NCBI RefSeq assembly: GCF_003992015.1
Contig: NZ_RQVK01000008.1
Location: 39,981-103,980, forward strand
Source: Veillonella sp. VA137
GTDB lineage: Bacteria; Bacillota; Negativicutes; Veillonellales; Veillonellaceae
Reading direction: 5' to 3'
Length of the DNA: 64,000 nt
Below are positions 53,944-63,506 of this stretch, in pieces. Every line of letters starts with the position of its first letter. Position 1 is the stretch's first letter. The notes beneath the pieces were generated by a model. It searched no databases. It worked only from the letters and a program-made list of their open reading frames with translations, and was not told the origin of the DNA. The position numbers and the translations under genes are program-made.

Positions 53944-56900
53944 ATGAAGAGGAAACACTGGCTACTAGGTGTTGTACTGAGTGGATGTGTAGCAGGCATT
54001 GGATTTGGCTTACAACCACTGAGTGAAACCTATGTAGGACCCTATGTGCAAGAACAATTACATACAGCACTGAATGGAACTGTTTCCTATTCATCATTTC
54101 ACATTGGTTGGGATGGGTCCGTTCAAATGAAAGACCTTGTCGTAAATGATGCGAAGGGGCAACCTGTGCTTACTGCAGATGCGTTGACGGTATCCATTCA
54201 ATGGCTAAAAGTATTACAATATCCTTTTGGGCAGGTATCACCAGATGCACTGCTAGGTACCATTACTGTTATCTCACCACATGTGAATGTGGTGCAAGAT
54301 GAGCAGGGACAATGGAATGTACTACAGTTAGTAAAGGAGCGAGAGTCAGATAGTCCTAGTCAATTTAGTGGACTGTTGCGATTAGAAAAAGGATCTCTAT
54401 CCTTATTCTTGCCGCAGGCAGAACCATTGCAACTATCAGATGTGAATGTCACTGTCTTAGGGGATGGTGGACATATGCTAGATGGAGTTGTAGATGCCCA
54501 ATTAGGAAAGGATCACATCCATTCCAAGATACAATGGGCGTTGGATGACAGCGGTAATCGTTTGTTTTATGTGGAAACACCACATTTAGATATAGCTCCT
54601 ATAGTAAGTCGCATTTCTCTGCCAAATGCAGTAAGCTCTATGACGGGTGAGCTGACAGATATGGCGTTGACAGTAACACAACGTGGCGGCTTCTGGTATG
54701 GTGAAGGGGGTCTTTCCTTCCAAAACGTAGGAACAACGCTTCAAGACTATCGGTTAACATCTGGGAAAGGAACACTTCAAATCCATGGAGATGTGTTGTT
54801 CTTGGACGGAATCGAGGCAAATGTGAATGACGAACACCTCCGTATGAATGGTACTGTACACCATGTCTTTGATGAGGATCCTACATTACATGTCAACGTA
54901 GGATTAAAAGGATGGAATCTAGCCTCCTTTAGTCAACTGCCACTCACAGGAACTATTACGGCAGATGCACTCCTAACAGGTCCTGTGTCGAATGTAAAAG
55001 CCAGTGCCGATGTAGAGTTGCGAGATGTGACCTATGAAGGAATCACAGTGAATCGAGGGAAAGGACATCTTTCCTATGGAGACCAAGTGATTCATGTGGA
55101 AGATGCAGAACTGAGTACCCAAGGGGGAGCCGTGAGGGGTGCTGGCTCTTATCATATGGATACAGAAGATTTCTCAGCACAATTGGAAGTACAAGATGTA
55201 TCCTTGTATGGAATGCCTCTTGAGGGACTACCTTCTGTACATGGCACAGTGAGTGGGTCCTTAACCATTGAAGGGAAACAAGGGGCGATTTCCAATATAA
55301 ACGGATCTGTACATGGACACCATATTGAGTATCAATCTATCTTAGTAGAGGCCTTGGATGCTAGTGTATCTTGGGATGGTACACAGCTAGTGGTGCCGTA
55401 TATGAATGGTACTTGGGGTCGAGGTACTTTCACGGGTAGTGGTCGATTCGGCAATGGTATATTTGGTATTAATTTGCATGGCATTAATATTGGATTAGAA
55501 CAATTCAATGAGTGGAGCTCTAAACCGTTGGGCGGCACTGTTTCTTTAGAGGCTAACTTACAAGGGTCCCTAGAAAATCCGACGGGAACGGTTATGATTG
55601 CTGGTGAAACGCTTTCCTATGGAACAACCAAGTTTGACCGTGCTTTTGTTAAGACTAAGTTAGAGGATACTATCCTCCATATTCTTGAAGGTGATTTGGA
55701 ATATAGAAAAAGCACCTATGATCTAGACGGATTTATCCGATTAGACGGTGAACAAACGATAGATATCAAAGGTTCTGCAAAGGATGTGCGTATCGAAGAT
55801 GTGTTGCCAAACTTTACAGATATTCCTATGACAGGATGGCTTAATACGGATGTTCATGTACAAGGAACAGTACAACGCCCGCAAATAGAAGGGCATCTGA
55901 AAGCTTGGGATGGTTCCGCATACGGTAAACTCTTTTCATCCATTGAAGGGGCCTATACATATCATAATGGTCATCTCCATTTGCCAAGGTTAGATATCAG
56001 TACCTATGGCTCCTCTATCATTGTAGATGGAGATATACAAGATAAGCAGCTAGATATTAATTTTGTAGGCGATGCGGTACCCATTGAACCATTCGTTCGT
56101 GATGCGGGTCTTGACATAGTTGGCTATGTTGGTGCAGAAGGTCATCTCGGTGGTACTGTAGATGCCCCAATCTTTGAAGGAAATGTGCAGTCCGATACGA
56201 TGCAGGTGAAAGATACTACCTTGCATGATATAACAGGTTCTGTGTACATTACACCACAGGTAGTGCATCTACAAGGGTTGACTTTCACAGGCAGTGGCAC
56301 TAGTCGCTATGAAGTGAAAGGTGGAGTTCAATTAGAGAATCCAAAACGCTTATTTGGGTATGTGCATGTCAAAGATGGAGATTTACATCAATTATTGGCG
56401 TTAACCAACGCACAAGTACCAGATGTGAATGGAAAGTTGCAGGCTACCATTGAGTTAGGTGGTACTAGTGACAGTCCGAGACTGGACGTAAAAGGAACTC
56501 TTGAGGATACGACTATTCGCGATGAAGTGGTAGGGACGGCTACGCTAGACCTAGGTTATGGTGGGCGGACGATTGATATTCGGACCTTCAAATTACCTAT
56601 TAAAGAAGGCCTTATTGTGGGCAAAGGGAAAGCCGATTTGGATGGCTCTACGGATATTCAGTTGGTGGCATCGAAAGTGCCGGTACAAACCGTACTGCCT
56701 CTAGTAACCAAAAATGTAAATGCACAGGGAAATTGGAATTTTATCATCAATGTGCATGGACTTACGAAATCACCAAAGGTAGAATTTTCCAGTGAAGTGG
56801 AACAAGCAGTCATCAATGGTATTAGCCTAGATCAGTTGAGTATCTTAGGAACCATGGAAGACCAAGTAGTGAATATCCAACAAGGAATGATTAAAAAATC

Positions 56901-58224
56901 AGACTCTTCTATTAAAGTTCGCGGCAAGATACCATTGGGGGCTTTTGTAACCAATGAATACGTAACCGATGATATGACGAAACAGTTTGATGTGTACGTG
57001 GACATGAATGAGGCAAACTTGTCTGTTCTACCACTGATGTTTAAAGAAGTGCAGTCTGCTGACGGCGCTATTCATGGTGTTGTTCATGTGACAGGTAATT
57101 CGTCGAATATTTTAGCCAATGGTACTGTAGAGCTCGCTAATGGATCTATGCAATTACAATCTTTGAAAAAGCCGGTGACCCAATTAAAAGGACAGCTGTT
57201 GTTCCGAGGCAATCATGTAGATATTACAGGTAGCACCACAATGGGTAAGGGTAATGCAGGTCTATCTGGGAATATTGGTTGGATGGGCTCTGGCATTACG
57301 TCCTACTACGGTGCGTTGCAGATGAAAGGCATCGAAATTGGTCATGCCTTCTATACAGGCCCGTTAGATGGAGAACTGTACATCGTCGACAAACAGGATA
57401 TGCCGACATTGGTGGGGGGTATTACACTGCATGATGTGGTAGCTTCGATTCCATTGAGCTTTGAAAGTTCAGATACATCCATTCCATTAGGCTTAGACTT
57501 AACCATTGATGCGAAAGATAATGTACGTCTTTATAATCCATTGCTCTACGATATGTTCTTGCAAGGTAAGGTTAAATTTGAAGGAACGGTAGGAGAACCG
57601 AAGGCGAGTGGTAAGTTATCCGTCAACAAAGGGCATGTGAAATATTTAAAAAATCGTTTTAAAATCACAGAAGGACAGGCAAAGTTTGTTACAGGTAGTA
57701 TCATTCCTGAACTCAATGTACGGAGTATGGCAAATGTGAAAAATTATCGCATATCTCTACAAGCGGAAGGACCTGCTACGCAGATGAAATTAAAATTAAC
57801 GTCTGAACCTAATTTGTCGGAACGTCAAATTATTTCACTGTTGACATTTGGTCGGAATGTGGGCAATGCTAGTGGAGTTACATCAGAAGATGCCAATGCT
57901 TTACTGACATCTAGTTTACAGTCTTTGGCATTTGGCTATATCGAAGATGTGTTGCAAGATACACTGGGATTAGATTTGGTGAATTTTACCACAGGTTCTT
58001 TAGACGGAAAAGACTCTCGTGATTTGCAGGAAAAAAATAATTTTAACGTTACCATCGGTAAATATGTAGTACCGGATTTGATGATCACCTTAACTAGAGG
58101 TCTTAAGAACGACCATGTGTCGTATGGCTTTCAGTATGATATCAATCGTAGTATTAGTGCTACAGGGTGGATTAATAATGAAAATAAACACTATTTAGGG
58201 GCGCAGTGGCGCTATCGATTCTAA
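53944..58224 (+). CDS. tamB: TamB-like intermembrane protein
   Basis: A 1426-residue AsmA-like protein of the TamB/YtfN family. A signal anchor (HWLLGVVLSGCVAGIGFGL, residues 5-23) is followed by an AsmA-type start (TYVGPYVQEQL, then YSSFHIGWDGSVQMKDLVV), over 1000 residues of repeated beta strands forming the predicted hydrophobic groove, and the C-terminal DUF490 domain (KLSVNKGHVKYLKNRF, then LTSEPNLSERQIISLLTFGR). The end is WRYRF. It is thought to carry lipids across the periplasm. No TamA or BamA gene is adjacent. Ribosome site GAGGTGAATC. Confidence 0.94.
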   Translation: MKRKHWLLGVVLSGCVAGIGFGLQPLSETYVGPYVQEQLHTALNGTVSYSSFHIGWDGSVQMKDLVVNDAKGQPVLTADALTVSIQWLKVLQYPFGQVSPDALLGTITVISPHVNVVQDEQGQWNVLQLVKERESDSPSQFSGLLRLEKGSLSLFLPQAEPLQLSDVNVTVLGDGGHMLDGVVDAQLGKDHIHSKIQWALDDSGNRLFYVETPHLDIAPIVSRISLPNAVSSMTGELTDMALTVTQRGGFWYGEGGLSFQNVGTTLQDYRLTSGKGTLQIHGDVLFLDGIEANVNDEHLRMNGTVHHVFDEDPTLHVNVGLKGWNLASFSQLPLTGTITADALLTGPVSNVKASADVELRDVTYEGITVNRGKGHLSYGDQVIHVEDAELSTQGGAVRGAGSYHMDTEDFSAQLEVQDVSLYGMPLEGLPSVHGTVSGSLTIEGKQGAISNINGSVHGHHIEYQSILVEALDASVSWDGTQLVVPYMNGTWGRGTFTGSGRFGNGIFGINLHGINIGLEQFNEWSSKPLGGTVSLEANLQGSLENPTGTVMIAGETLSYGTTKFDRAFVKTKLEDTILHILEGDLEYRKSTYDLDGFIRLDGEQTIDIKGSAKDVRIEDVLPNFTDIPMTGWLNTDVHVQGTVQRPQIEGHLKAWDGSAYGKLFSSIEGAYTYHNGHLHLPRLDISTYGSSIIVDGDIQDKQLDINFVGDAVPIEPFVRDAGLDIVGYVGAEGHLGGTVDAPIFEGNVQSDTMQVKDTTLHDITGSVYITPQVVHLQGLTFTGSGTSRYEVKGGVQLENPKRLFGYVHVKDGDLHQLLALTNAQVPDVNGKLQATIELGGTSDSPRLDVKGTLEDTTIRDEVVGTATLDLGYGGRTIDIRTFKLPIKEGLIVGKGKADLDGSTDIQLVASKVPVQTVLPLVTKNVNAQGNWNFIINVHGLTKSPKVEFSSEVEQAVINGISLDQLSILGTMEDQVVNIQQGMIKKSDSSIKVRGKIPLGAFVTNEYVTDDMTKQFDVYVDMNEANLSVLPLMFKEVQSADGAIHGVVHVTGNSSNILANGTVELANGSMQLQSLKKPVTQLKGQLLFRGNHVDITGSTTMGKGNAGLSGNIGWMGSGITSYYGALQMKGIEIGHAFYTGPLDGELYIVDKQDMPTLVGGITLHDVVASIPLSFESSDTSIPLGLDLTIDAKDNVRLYNPLLYDMFLQGKVKFEGTVGEPKASGKLSVNKGHVKYLKNRFKITEGQAKFVTGSIIPELNVRSMANVKNYRISLQAEGPATQMKLKLTSEPNLSERQIISLLTFGRNVGNASGVTSEDANALLTSSLQSLAFGYIEDVLQDTLGLDLVNFTTGSLDGKDSRDLQEKNNFNVTIGKYVVPDLMITLTRGLKNDHVSYGFQYDINRSISATGWINNENKHYLGAQWRYRF

Positions 58225-58237
58225 AGGAGGTGAAAGT

Positions 58238-58873
58238 ATGCTCAATGATTATATCGCCAGTGTGGATACAATTGATTTATTGACCTGGGAAGAAGAACAG
58301 AGGCTCTGGAAGGCTTATGAAGAAGAAGGAGACTTGGAGGCTCGTATGACGATCATTGAGCATTACCAACCTTTAGTATTGAAAGAAGCTAATGTGTACC
58401 AATCTTCTAAGGTAGATAGGATGGATTGCATTCAAGAGGGGACCATTGGGCTCATTGAAGCGGTAGAGCGATATGATTCTAAGAAAGGTGTAGCCTTCTC
58501 CCTCTATGCAGTACATCGTATTCGAGGACGTATCTTGGACTATCTTCGTAAGGAAGGTAAGGAAGGGATTGTGCTACAATCGGAAACGGAAGATGGTGAA
58601 ACTTGGTGGGAACAATTACCTGCTGAGGGCCCTTCTACAGAAAGCGTTTGTGAGGAACGCATGTATGGTGATATGGTCACATCAGCTATGAAACAGTTGC
58701 CCTTGGCGGAGCAGCACGTAGTGGAAGAAGTGTATTACAAGGACCATAGTGTAGCCTCTATTGCAGATACCTTGGAATGCAGTCATAGTTATATCCATCG
58801 ATTGCGAAGAAAAGGATTAGCCCGGCTCAAAGGTTTATTAGAAACAGCTAAAGAGACATGGGATAAAAGTTAA
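58238..58873 (+). CDS. Sigma-70 family RNA polymerase sigma factor
   Basis: A 211-residue sigma factor. Region 2 (about residues 25-105): HYQPLVLKEAN, DCIQEGTIGLIEAVERYD and FSLYAVHRIRGRILDYLRK. Region 4 (about 145-200): LPLAEQHVVEEVYYKDHSVA then CSHSYIHRLRRKGLARL. It has a short linker and no clear region 3, closer to the SigB/SigF/FliA-like group than to ECF. It starts 13 nt after tamB behind a perfect AAAGGAGGTGA site. No anti-sigma factor gene is adjacent. Confidence 0.9.
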   Translation: MLNDYIASVDTIDLLTWEEEQRLWKAYEEEGDLEARMTIIEHYQPLVLKEANVYQSSKVDRMDCIQEGTIGLIEAVERYDSKKGVAFSLYAVHRIRGRILDYLRKEGKEGIVLQSETEDGETWWEQLPAEGPSTESVCEERMYGDMVTSAMKQLPLAEQHVVEEVYYKDHSVASIADTLECSHSYIHRLRRKGLARLKGLLETAKETWDKS

Positions 58874-58901
58874 TTTTGGTGAATAGAGACTATCTGACTA
58901 T

Positions 58902-58954
58902 AAAGCACTACCTAAGTGTCAACTGATTCGTTGATGACAAGGGCAGTGCTTTTT
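58902..58954 (+). terminator. Terminator of the envelope operon
   Basis: AAAGCACT / AGTGCTTT with an inner GTCAAC / GTTGATGAC helix, then TTTTTG. Confidence 0.8.
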
Positions 58955-58983
58955 GTCTACAAGGATATATCGAAAAAACTCCC

Positions 58984-59012
58984 TTGACATAGATAGGGTT
59001 TTTGTTTATTAT
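58984..59012 (+). promoter_or_regulatory. Promoter of the thrS leader
   Basis: TTGACA (58984-58989), 17-nt spacer, TATTAT (59007-59012, overlapping a TATAAT). Confidence 0.8.
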
Positions 59013-59018
59013 AATTAT

Positions 59019-59272
59019 ATTATTATATAAGCAACAGTGATGCGAAGGACATGACCCTAACCATCTATACTTTCAGAGAAAGATACCTTGGCTGTGAGTA
59101 TCTAGTGTAGACTTAGACGTTACCACCTTCAAACTGGTTTGGTGAAGGCTTAGCTTGTAATCAAATCCGTGTGGACCCGTTATCGTCCGTAAGAGTGAGT
59201 CCTATCAATAGGGGCTAACTAGGGTGGAACCGCGAAGATCTTCGTCCCTTGTGTGGGAGAAGGTCTTTTTTT
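59019..59272 (+). promoter_or_regulatory. T-box leader of thrS
   Basis: A tRNA-sensing riboswitch. The 14-nt T-box AGGGTGGAACCGCG is at 59221-59234. The terminator is AGATCTTCGTCCC / GGGAGAAGGTCT (59236-59266, one bulge and one G-T) followed by seven T's; the T-box pairs with the 5' arm to make the antiterminator. Stem I spans about 59030-59125 with an AGAGA-type bulge and GGCTGTGAG loop; ACC codons at 59122-59127 are threonine specifier candidates (inference). Uncharged tRNA-Thr would allow readthrough. Confidence 0.92.
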
Positions 59273-59333
59273 GTTGGTAAAAAGTATTGCCATCCCCAAT
59301 GGCATAGTAGTATTAGACCTAGGGAGGTAACCT

Positions 59334-61244
59334 ATGAGTGAAGTAAATATCATTTTACCTGATGGAAGTTCTAAAGCCTTTGCAGCGGGAACTACATTGG
59401 GTGAAGCAGTAAAACAACTATCAAACAGCTTAGCAAAAAAAGTATTAGCCGCTGATGTAAATGGAGAATTAACAGACCTTCGTGAAGTATTGGTGGAAGG
59501 TTCTAAGGTAAGCTTTTTAACATTTGCAGAAGATGGTGGTAAACATGCATTCCGTCATACAGCATCTCATGTGATGGCGCAAGCAGTAAAACGTTTGTGG
59601 CCTGATGCGCAATTGGCCATTGGACCAGCTATCGAGAACGGTTTCTACTATGACATCGATATGGAACATAAATTAGTGCCAGAAGATTTACCGAAAATCG
59701 AAGCGGAAATGAGCCGTATTGTAAAAGAAAACTTACCTATCGAAAAAGTATTGATGGAACGCCAAGAGGCACTAGATTTCTTCGCAGCTAAACATGAAAA
59801 TTATAAAGTAGAGTTAATCAATGATTTGCCTGCTGATGCAGTGATTTCTGCGTACAAACAAGGTGAGTTCACTGACCTTTGCGCAGGTCCACACTTAGCA
59901 AGCACTGGTAAAGTAAAGGCTTTCAAATTACAAAGTATTGCAGGTGCATACTGGCGTGGCGATGAAAAAAATAAAATGTTGCAACGTATTTATGGTACTG
60001 CTTTTGAAAAGAAAGAAGAACTAGAGGAATACTTACACTTATTAGAAGAAGCAGCTCGTCGTGATCATCGTAAATTAGGCAAAGAGCTTGGCTTATTCGT
60101 TATCAAAGAAGAAGGACCAGGATTCCCATTCTTCTTGCCAAAAGGTATGGCAGTACGAAATGCCTTAGAAGATTTCTGGCGTGAAGTACATCATGACTAT
60201 GATTATGAAGAGGTTCGTACTCCAATCATCTTAAGCCAACATTTGTGGGAAACATCTGGTCACTGGTTCCATTACCGTGAAAATATGTACACAACACAAA
60301 TCGACGGAGCAGAATATGCCATAAAACCAATGAACTGCCCAGGCGGTATCTTGGTGTATGCAAACGATATGCATTCCTATCGTGATTTGCCGATTCGTAT
60401 GGCAGAACTTGGTTTAGTGCATCGCCATGAATTGAGCGGTGCTTTACATGGTTTATTCCGTGTACGTAGCTTTACACAAGATGATGCCCATGTATTCATG
60501 ACTCCATCTCAAATTAAAGAAGAGTTAATGAGCGTTATCGACTTATTCGGTCGTATCTACTCTCAATTTGGCTTGTCCTATCATGTAGAGTTAAGTACAA
60601 AACCAGAAGGCGCTATTGGCGACGATGCAATCTGGGAATTAGCAACAGAAGCATTGCGTGAAGCGATTGAAGCAAAAGGTATTCCATATCGTATCAACGA
60701 AGGTGATGGTGCGTTCTATGGCCCTAAACTAGATTTCCATATTCGCGATTCTATCGGCCGTACATGGCAATGTGGTACTATCCAATTGGATATGAACTTG
60801 CCAGAACGTTTTAACTTGGAATATATCGCAGAAGATGGTCAAAAACATCGTCCAATCATGATTCACCGTGCATGCTTTGGTTCTATGGAACGTTTCATTG
60901 GTATCTTGATTGAACACTTTGCAGGGGCGTTCCCAACTTGGATGGCACCAGTACAAGTGAAAATCCTTCCAATCAGTGAAAAACATGTCGAATATGCTGA
61001 AAAATTACGCAAAGCATTTAAAGATGCCTATGTGCGTGTGGAACTAGATGATCGCAGCGAAAAGATCGGTTACAAAATCCGTCAAGCACAAATGGAAAAA
61101 GTATCCTACATGCTTGTGGTAGGTGACAAAGAAGTGGAAGAAGGAAAAGTAGCTGTTCGTAAACGTGGTGTTGGTGAACAAGGGGCGATTCCTTGGGAAG
61201 AATTCTTGGCAAATATCCAACAAGAAATTAAAGATCGTGCATAA
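59334..61244 (+). CDS. thrS: Threonyl-tRNA synthetase
   Basis: A 636-residue class II synthetase. TGS domain (1-62), editing domain with HTASHVMAQAVKRLWPDA and CAGPHL, catalytic core with KPMNCPGG, RVRSFTQDDAHVF and HRACFGSMERFIGILIEH, and a C-terminal anticodon-binding domain (about 535-636). GGGAGGTAACCT ribosome site. Controlled by the T-box upstream. Codon use is highly optimised. Confidence 0.97.
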   Translation: MSEVNIILPDGSSKAFAAGTTLGEAVKQLSNSLAKKVLAADVNGELTDLREVLVEGSKVSFLTFAEDGGKHAFRHTASHVMAQAVKRLWPDAQLAIGPAIENGFYYDIDMEHKLVPEDLPKIEAEMSRIVKENLPIEKVLMERQEALDFFAAKHENYKVELINDLPADAVISAYKQGEFTDLCAGPHLASTGKVKAFKLQSIAGAYWRGDEKNKMLQRIYGTAFEKKEELEEYLHLLEEAARRDHRKLGKELGLFVIKEEGPGFPFFLPKGMAVRNALEDFWREVHHDYDYEEVRTPIILSQHLWETSGHWFHYRENMYTTQIDGAEYAIKPMNCPGGILVYANDMHSYRDLPIRMAELGLVHRHELSGALHGLFRVRSFTQDDAHVFMTPSQIKEELMSVIDLFGRIYSQFGLSYHVELSTKPEGAIGDDAIWELATEALREAIEAKGIPYRINEGDGAFYGPKLDFHIRDSIGRTWQCGTIQLDMNLPERFNLEYIAEDGQKHRPIMIHRACFGSMERFIGILIEHFAGAFPTWMAPVQVKILPISEKHVEYAEKLRKAFKDAYVRVELDDRSEKIGYKIRQAQMEKVSYMLVVGDKEVEEGKVAVRKRGVGEQGAIPWEEFLANIQQEIKDRA

Positions 61245-61342
61245 TCACTAAAATAAACAGGATAGTATGGAGGCACTTTGCGTGAATCTGATACATGGAT
61301 CCTAGTGGATTTTTGATGATATAAGTATTGTGTATACATATG

Positions 61343-61370
61343 AAAAGCATCTTCACAAGAAGGTGCTTTT
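61343..61370 (+). terminator. Terminator of thrS
   Basis: AAAAGCATCTTC, ACAA loop, GAAGGTGCTTTT (12 bp, one G-T). Confidence 0.85.
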
Positions 61371-61440
61371 CATCATATAATACAATTAGAAAGAAATTGG
61401 TCTTTCCTTTTCTAGTATTCCAAGTAGAGGTGATGGAATC

Positions 61441-61602
61441 ATGATTACATTTGACGATGCAGAAAAGCAAAAATTAAGTCCTGAGGATTTAAAAAAATTA
61501 AAGAAGCATAATGATATCAATGAATGGCCGTGTCCATTATCAGATGATATGAAAAAGCAAATGCATGATAGCTTTAAAGTTGTGCCTAAGAAAAAGCCGT
61601 AG
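61441..61602 (+). CDS. Small conserved-looking ORF (53 residues)
   Basis: ATG 61441 to TAG 61602, reading MITFDDAEKQKLSPEDLKKL, a KKHNDINEWPCPLSDDMKKQ centre and a VVPKKKP end. Highly charged, one Cys, helical; no signal or membrane segment. It has a ribosome site (GAGGTGATGGAATC) and is followed at once by a good terminator, which supports a real transcript. Function not recognised. No clear promoter was found between the thrS terminator and this ORF. Confidence 0.6.
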   Translation: MITFDDAEKQKLSPEDLKKLKKHNDINEWPCPLSDDMKKQMHDSFKVVPKKKP

Positions 61603-61636
61603 CGACCGATGATTAGGTTCGCTACAGCTTTTTTTA
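61592..61636 (+). terminator. Terminator of the small ORF
   Basis: AAAGCCGTAGCGA / TCGCTACAGCTTT with one mismatch, followed by TTTTTTT; the 5' arm overlaps the ORF's stop codon. Confidence 0.8.
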
Positions 61637-61644
61637 GAAAAATG

Positions 61645-61675
61645 AAGAAACGCCATACATAGGATGACGTTTCTT
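61645..61675 (-). terminator. Terminator of the SIMPL gene
   Basis: AAGAAACGCCAT / ATGACGTTTCTT with one mismatch; on the minus strand it is followed by CATTTTT. Confidence 0.65.
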
Positions 61676-61783
61676 GTGGGGGCTATATTTATATAGTAAG
61701 TGATATGTACAACTGCATCATTAGAGGTGTATGTGAATGCACATATTTTGGCAATCAGATAGTTGTATCAAGAGATATAGATT

Positions 61784-62515
61784 CTATTGCAGATAGAATA
61801 CTACATTTGCTGTTTTGTTAGCGGACATATCTCCCTTCTCTATAGGTGTAGAGCTAGATAAATCCATAGATTTTACTGCAAGCATAGCATATCTAGGGTT
61901 TACCTCCATAGTCTGTGTGCGTGTAGTTCCTAAGCTTGCGGATTTAACAGGACCTAGTTCGCGGCCAAGAGATTTTGCAATCACTTCCGCTTGGTGGCGT
62001 GCATCACTAATGGCAGATGCAGATAATTGATCTTCTATCTCTTGGGATACATCGGTTTGGAAGGTAAGGGAATTGATATCAGAAGCGCCACTAGCAATAG
62101 CTGCGTCGATGGCTTTTCCAATAGAGGATGTGTCATAGACCCTTACAACAACAGTGTTGTTTACATTATAACCATTTAATTTTGAGTTCCCATCAATGTA
62201 ATCGTAATTAGGGTTGATAGTAATGTTAGATGTTTGGATATTATTTCTAGATACGCCTAAATGTTGTAGGGATGAGATAAGTTTAGACATAATCGCATCA
62301 TTTTGAGATTTTGCAGATTGAACAGACGTATTTTTGCTAGATACCCCAAGGTTAAGTAATGCATAGGATGGTGCCACTTGGCGAACAGCTTGGCCTGTGA
62401 CGGATATTTCTCCAGCGGACATATTTGCAGTCATATCTGCAGCCATAGTGCCCACTGTGGCAGATGTCATCAGTGCGCCGATAGTGAAAGCTTTCAAAAG
62501 CAATGAATGTTTCAT
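61784..62515 (-). CDS. SIMPL domain (DUF541) periplasmic protein
   Basis: A 243-residue secreted protein. Signal peptide LLLKAFTIGALMTSATVGTMAA (residues 5-26, then ADM). The SIMPL domain shows GEISVTGQAVRQVAPSYALL, then NIQTSNITINPNYDY and ISDARHQAEVIAKSLGRELG. Homologues such as YggE and BP26 are periplasmic, often ring-forming, linked to oxidative stress; the molecular role is unclear. Start ATG 62515 with GAAAGGACG upstream on the minus strand; the longer start lacks one. Confidence 0.88.
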   Translation of the reverse strand: MKHSLLLKAFTIGALMTSATVGTMAADMTANMSAGEISVTGQAVRQVAPSYALLNLGVSSKNTSVQSAKSQNDAIMSKLISSLQHLGVSRNNIQTSNITINPNYDYIDGNSKLNGYNVNNTVVVRVYDTSSIGKAIDAAIASGASDINSLTFQTDVSQEIEDQLSASAISDARHQAEVIAKSLGRELGPVKSASLGTTRTQTMEVNPRYAMLAVKSMDLSSSTPIEKGDMSANKTANVVFYLQ

Positions 62516-62544
62516 AAAATCGTCCTTTCTATATGATGTACCTG

Positions 62545-62574
62545 TTGACAAAGAAAAAATAAGTACCCTACAAT
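62545..62574 (+). promoter_or_regulatory. Promoter of the nitroreductase gene
   Basis: TTGACA (62545-62550), 18-nt spacer, TACAAT (62569-62574); about 75-nt leader. Confidence 0.7.
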
Positions 62575-62655
62575 GGTATATATACAGTACATCTAGTATT
62601 TGTTATTATACTACATAAACTATGTGAAAGTATGATGAAGGTTAGGAGTAAAACT

Positions 62656-63396
62656 ATGAACCCTATTGATATTATGTTAGATCATAAAAGTATTCGACAA
62701 TATAAACCGATGCGAGTATCTCCGCAACATTTAAGTATTTTGTTAGATGTAGCGAAACGGACTGCTACAAGCATGGGGATGCAAACATTCAGTATCATCC
62801 GTATTGTGAACCCAGAAATTAAAGCAGCCATTGCAGAAGTATGTAAACAAGACTATGTGAAAGATATGCCTGAATTGTTTGTATTTGTGGTGGATGCCTA
62901 TCGCAATGCACAAATTATGAAAGAAAAAGGGCTAAACCTTGATACGGCAAGTGATGCGGATCGATTCTTTCAAGGGTGGACTGATGCTTGCCTAGCGGCA
63001 CAAAATATGGTGACCGCAGCAGAATTGGCAGGATATGGTACAGTATATTTAGGTAGTGTGTTAAATGATGCAGAGAAGATGATTGAAATTTTGAAATTAC
63101 CTGAATTAACATTCCCTGTGGTAGGACTTGGCTTAGGTATGGCAGATCAAAAACCAGCGTTGAAACCGCGTATGCCAAGAGAAGCAAATGTGTTTGACGA
63201 TGCGTATAGCACATTTGATAATTATCATGAACTACTAGAAGATTATGATGAAGAAATGAACCAATATTATGATCTTCGTAGCCCGAATTACCCATTGCCA
63301 AAATTTACAGATCAAGTAGTGGGACGATTACAGATGAAAGATGAGAAACGCAGTGCTTTGGTGGAAATGGCAAAAACTCAAGGGTTTCATTTGTAA
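62656..63396 (+). CDS. Nitroreductase family (NfsA/FRP-like) flavoprotein
   Basis: A 246-residue FMN-dependent NAD(P)H oxidoreductase. The FMN motif HKSIRQYKPMRVS is at residues 8-20, AAELAGYGTVYLGSV at about 128-142 and GLGLGMADQKPALKPRMPRE near 170-189 corresponds to the NfsA phosphate-binding segment. It reduces quinones, nitro compounds or flavin; the substrate is unknown. ATG 62656 follows TAGGAG. Divergent from the SIMPL gene. Confidence 0.9.
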   Translation: MNPIDIMLDHKSIRQYKPMRVSPQHLSILLDVAKRTATSMGMQTFSIIRIVNPEIKAAIAEVCKQDYVKDMPELFVFVVDAYRNAQIMKEKGLNLDTASDADRFFQGWTDACLAAQNMVTAAELAGYGTVYLGSVLNDAEKMIEILKLPELTFPVVGLGLGMADQKPALKPRMPREANVFDDAYSTFDNYHELLEDYDEEMNQYYDLRSPNYPLPKFTDQVVGRLQMKDEKRSALVEMAKTQGFHL

Positions 63397-63438
63397 TGCT
63401 ATGTAGTCTTTGACGGTTTCATCTGTATATAGCAAAAG

Positions 63439-63506
63439 AAAACGAGCAACACATTCCTTCACAAACGGCACTACGTAATGTTTGTTCAGGAACATGTTGC
63501 TCGTTT
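63439..63506. terminator. Long hairpin downstream of the nitroreductase
   Basis: AAACGAGCAACA.. / ..TGTTGCTCGTTT with a continuing TTCCT / AGGAA helix and inner ACAAAC / GTTTGT. It can be read both ways; after it comes CTATATTTTTG. Confidence 0.65.
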
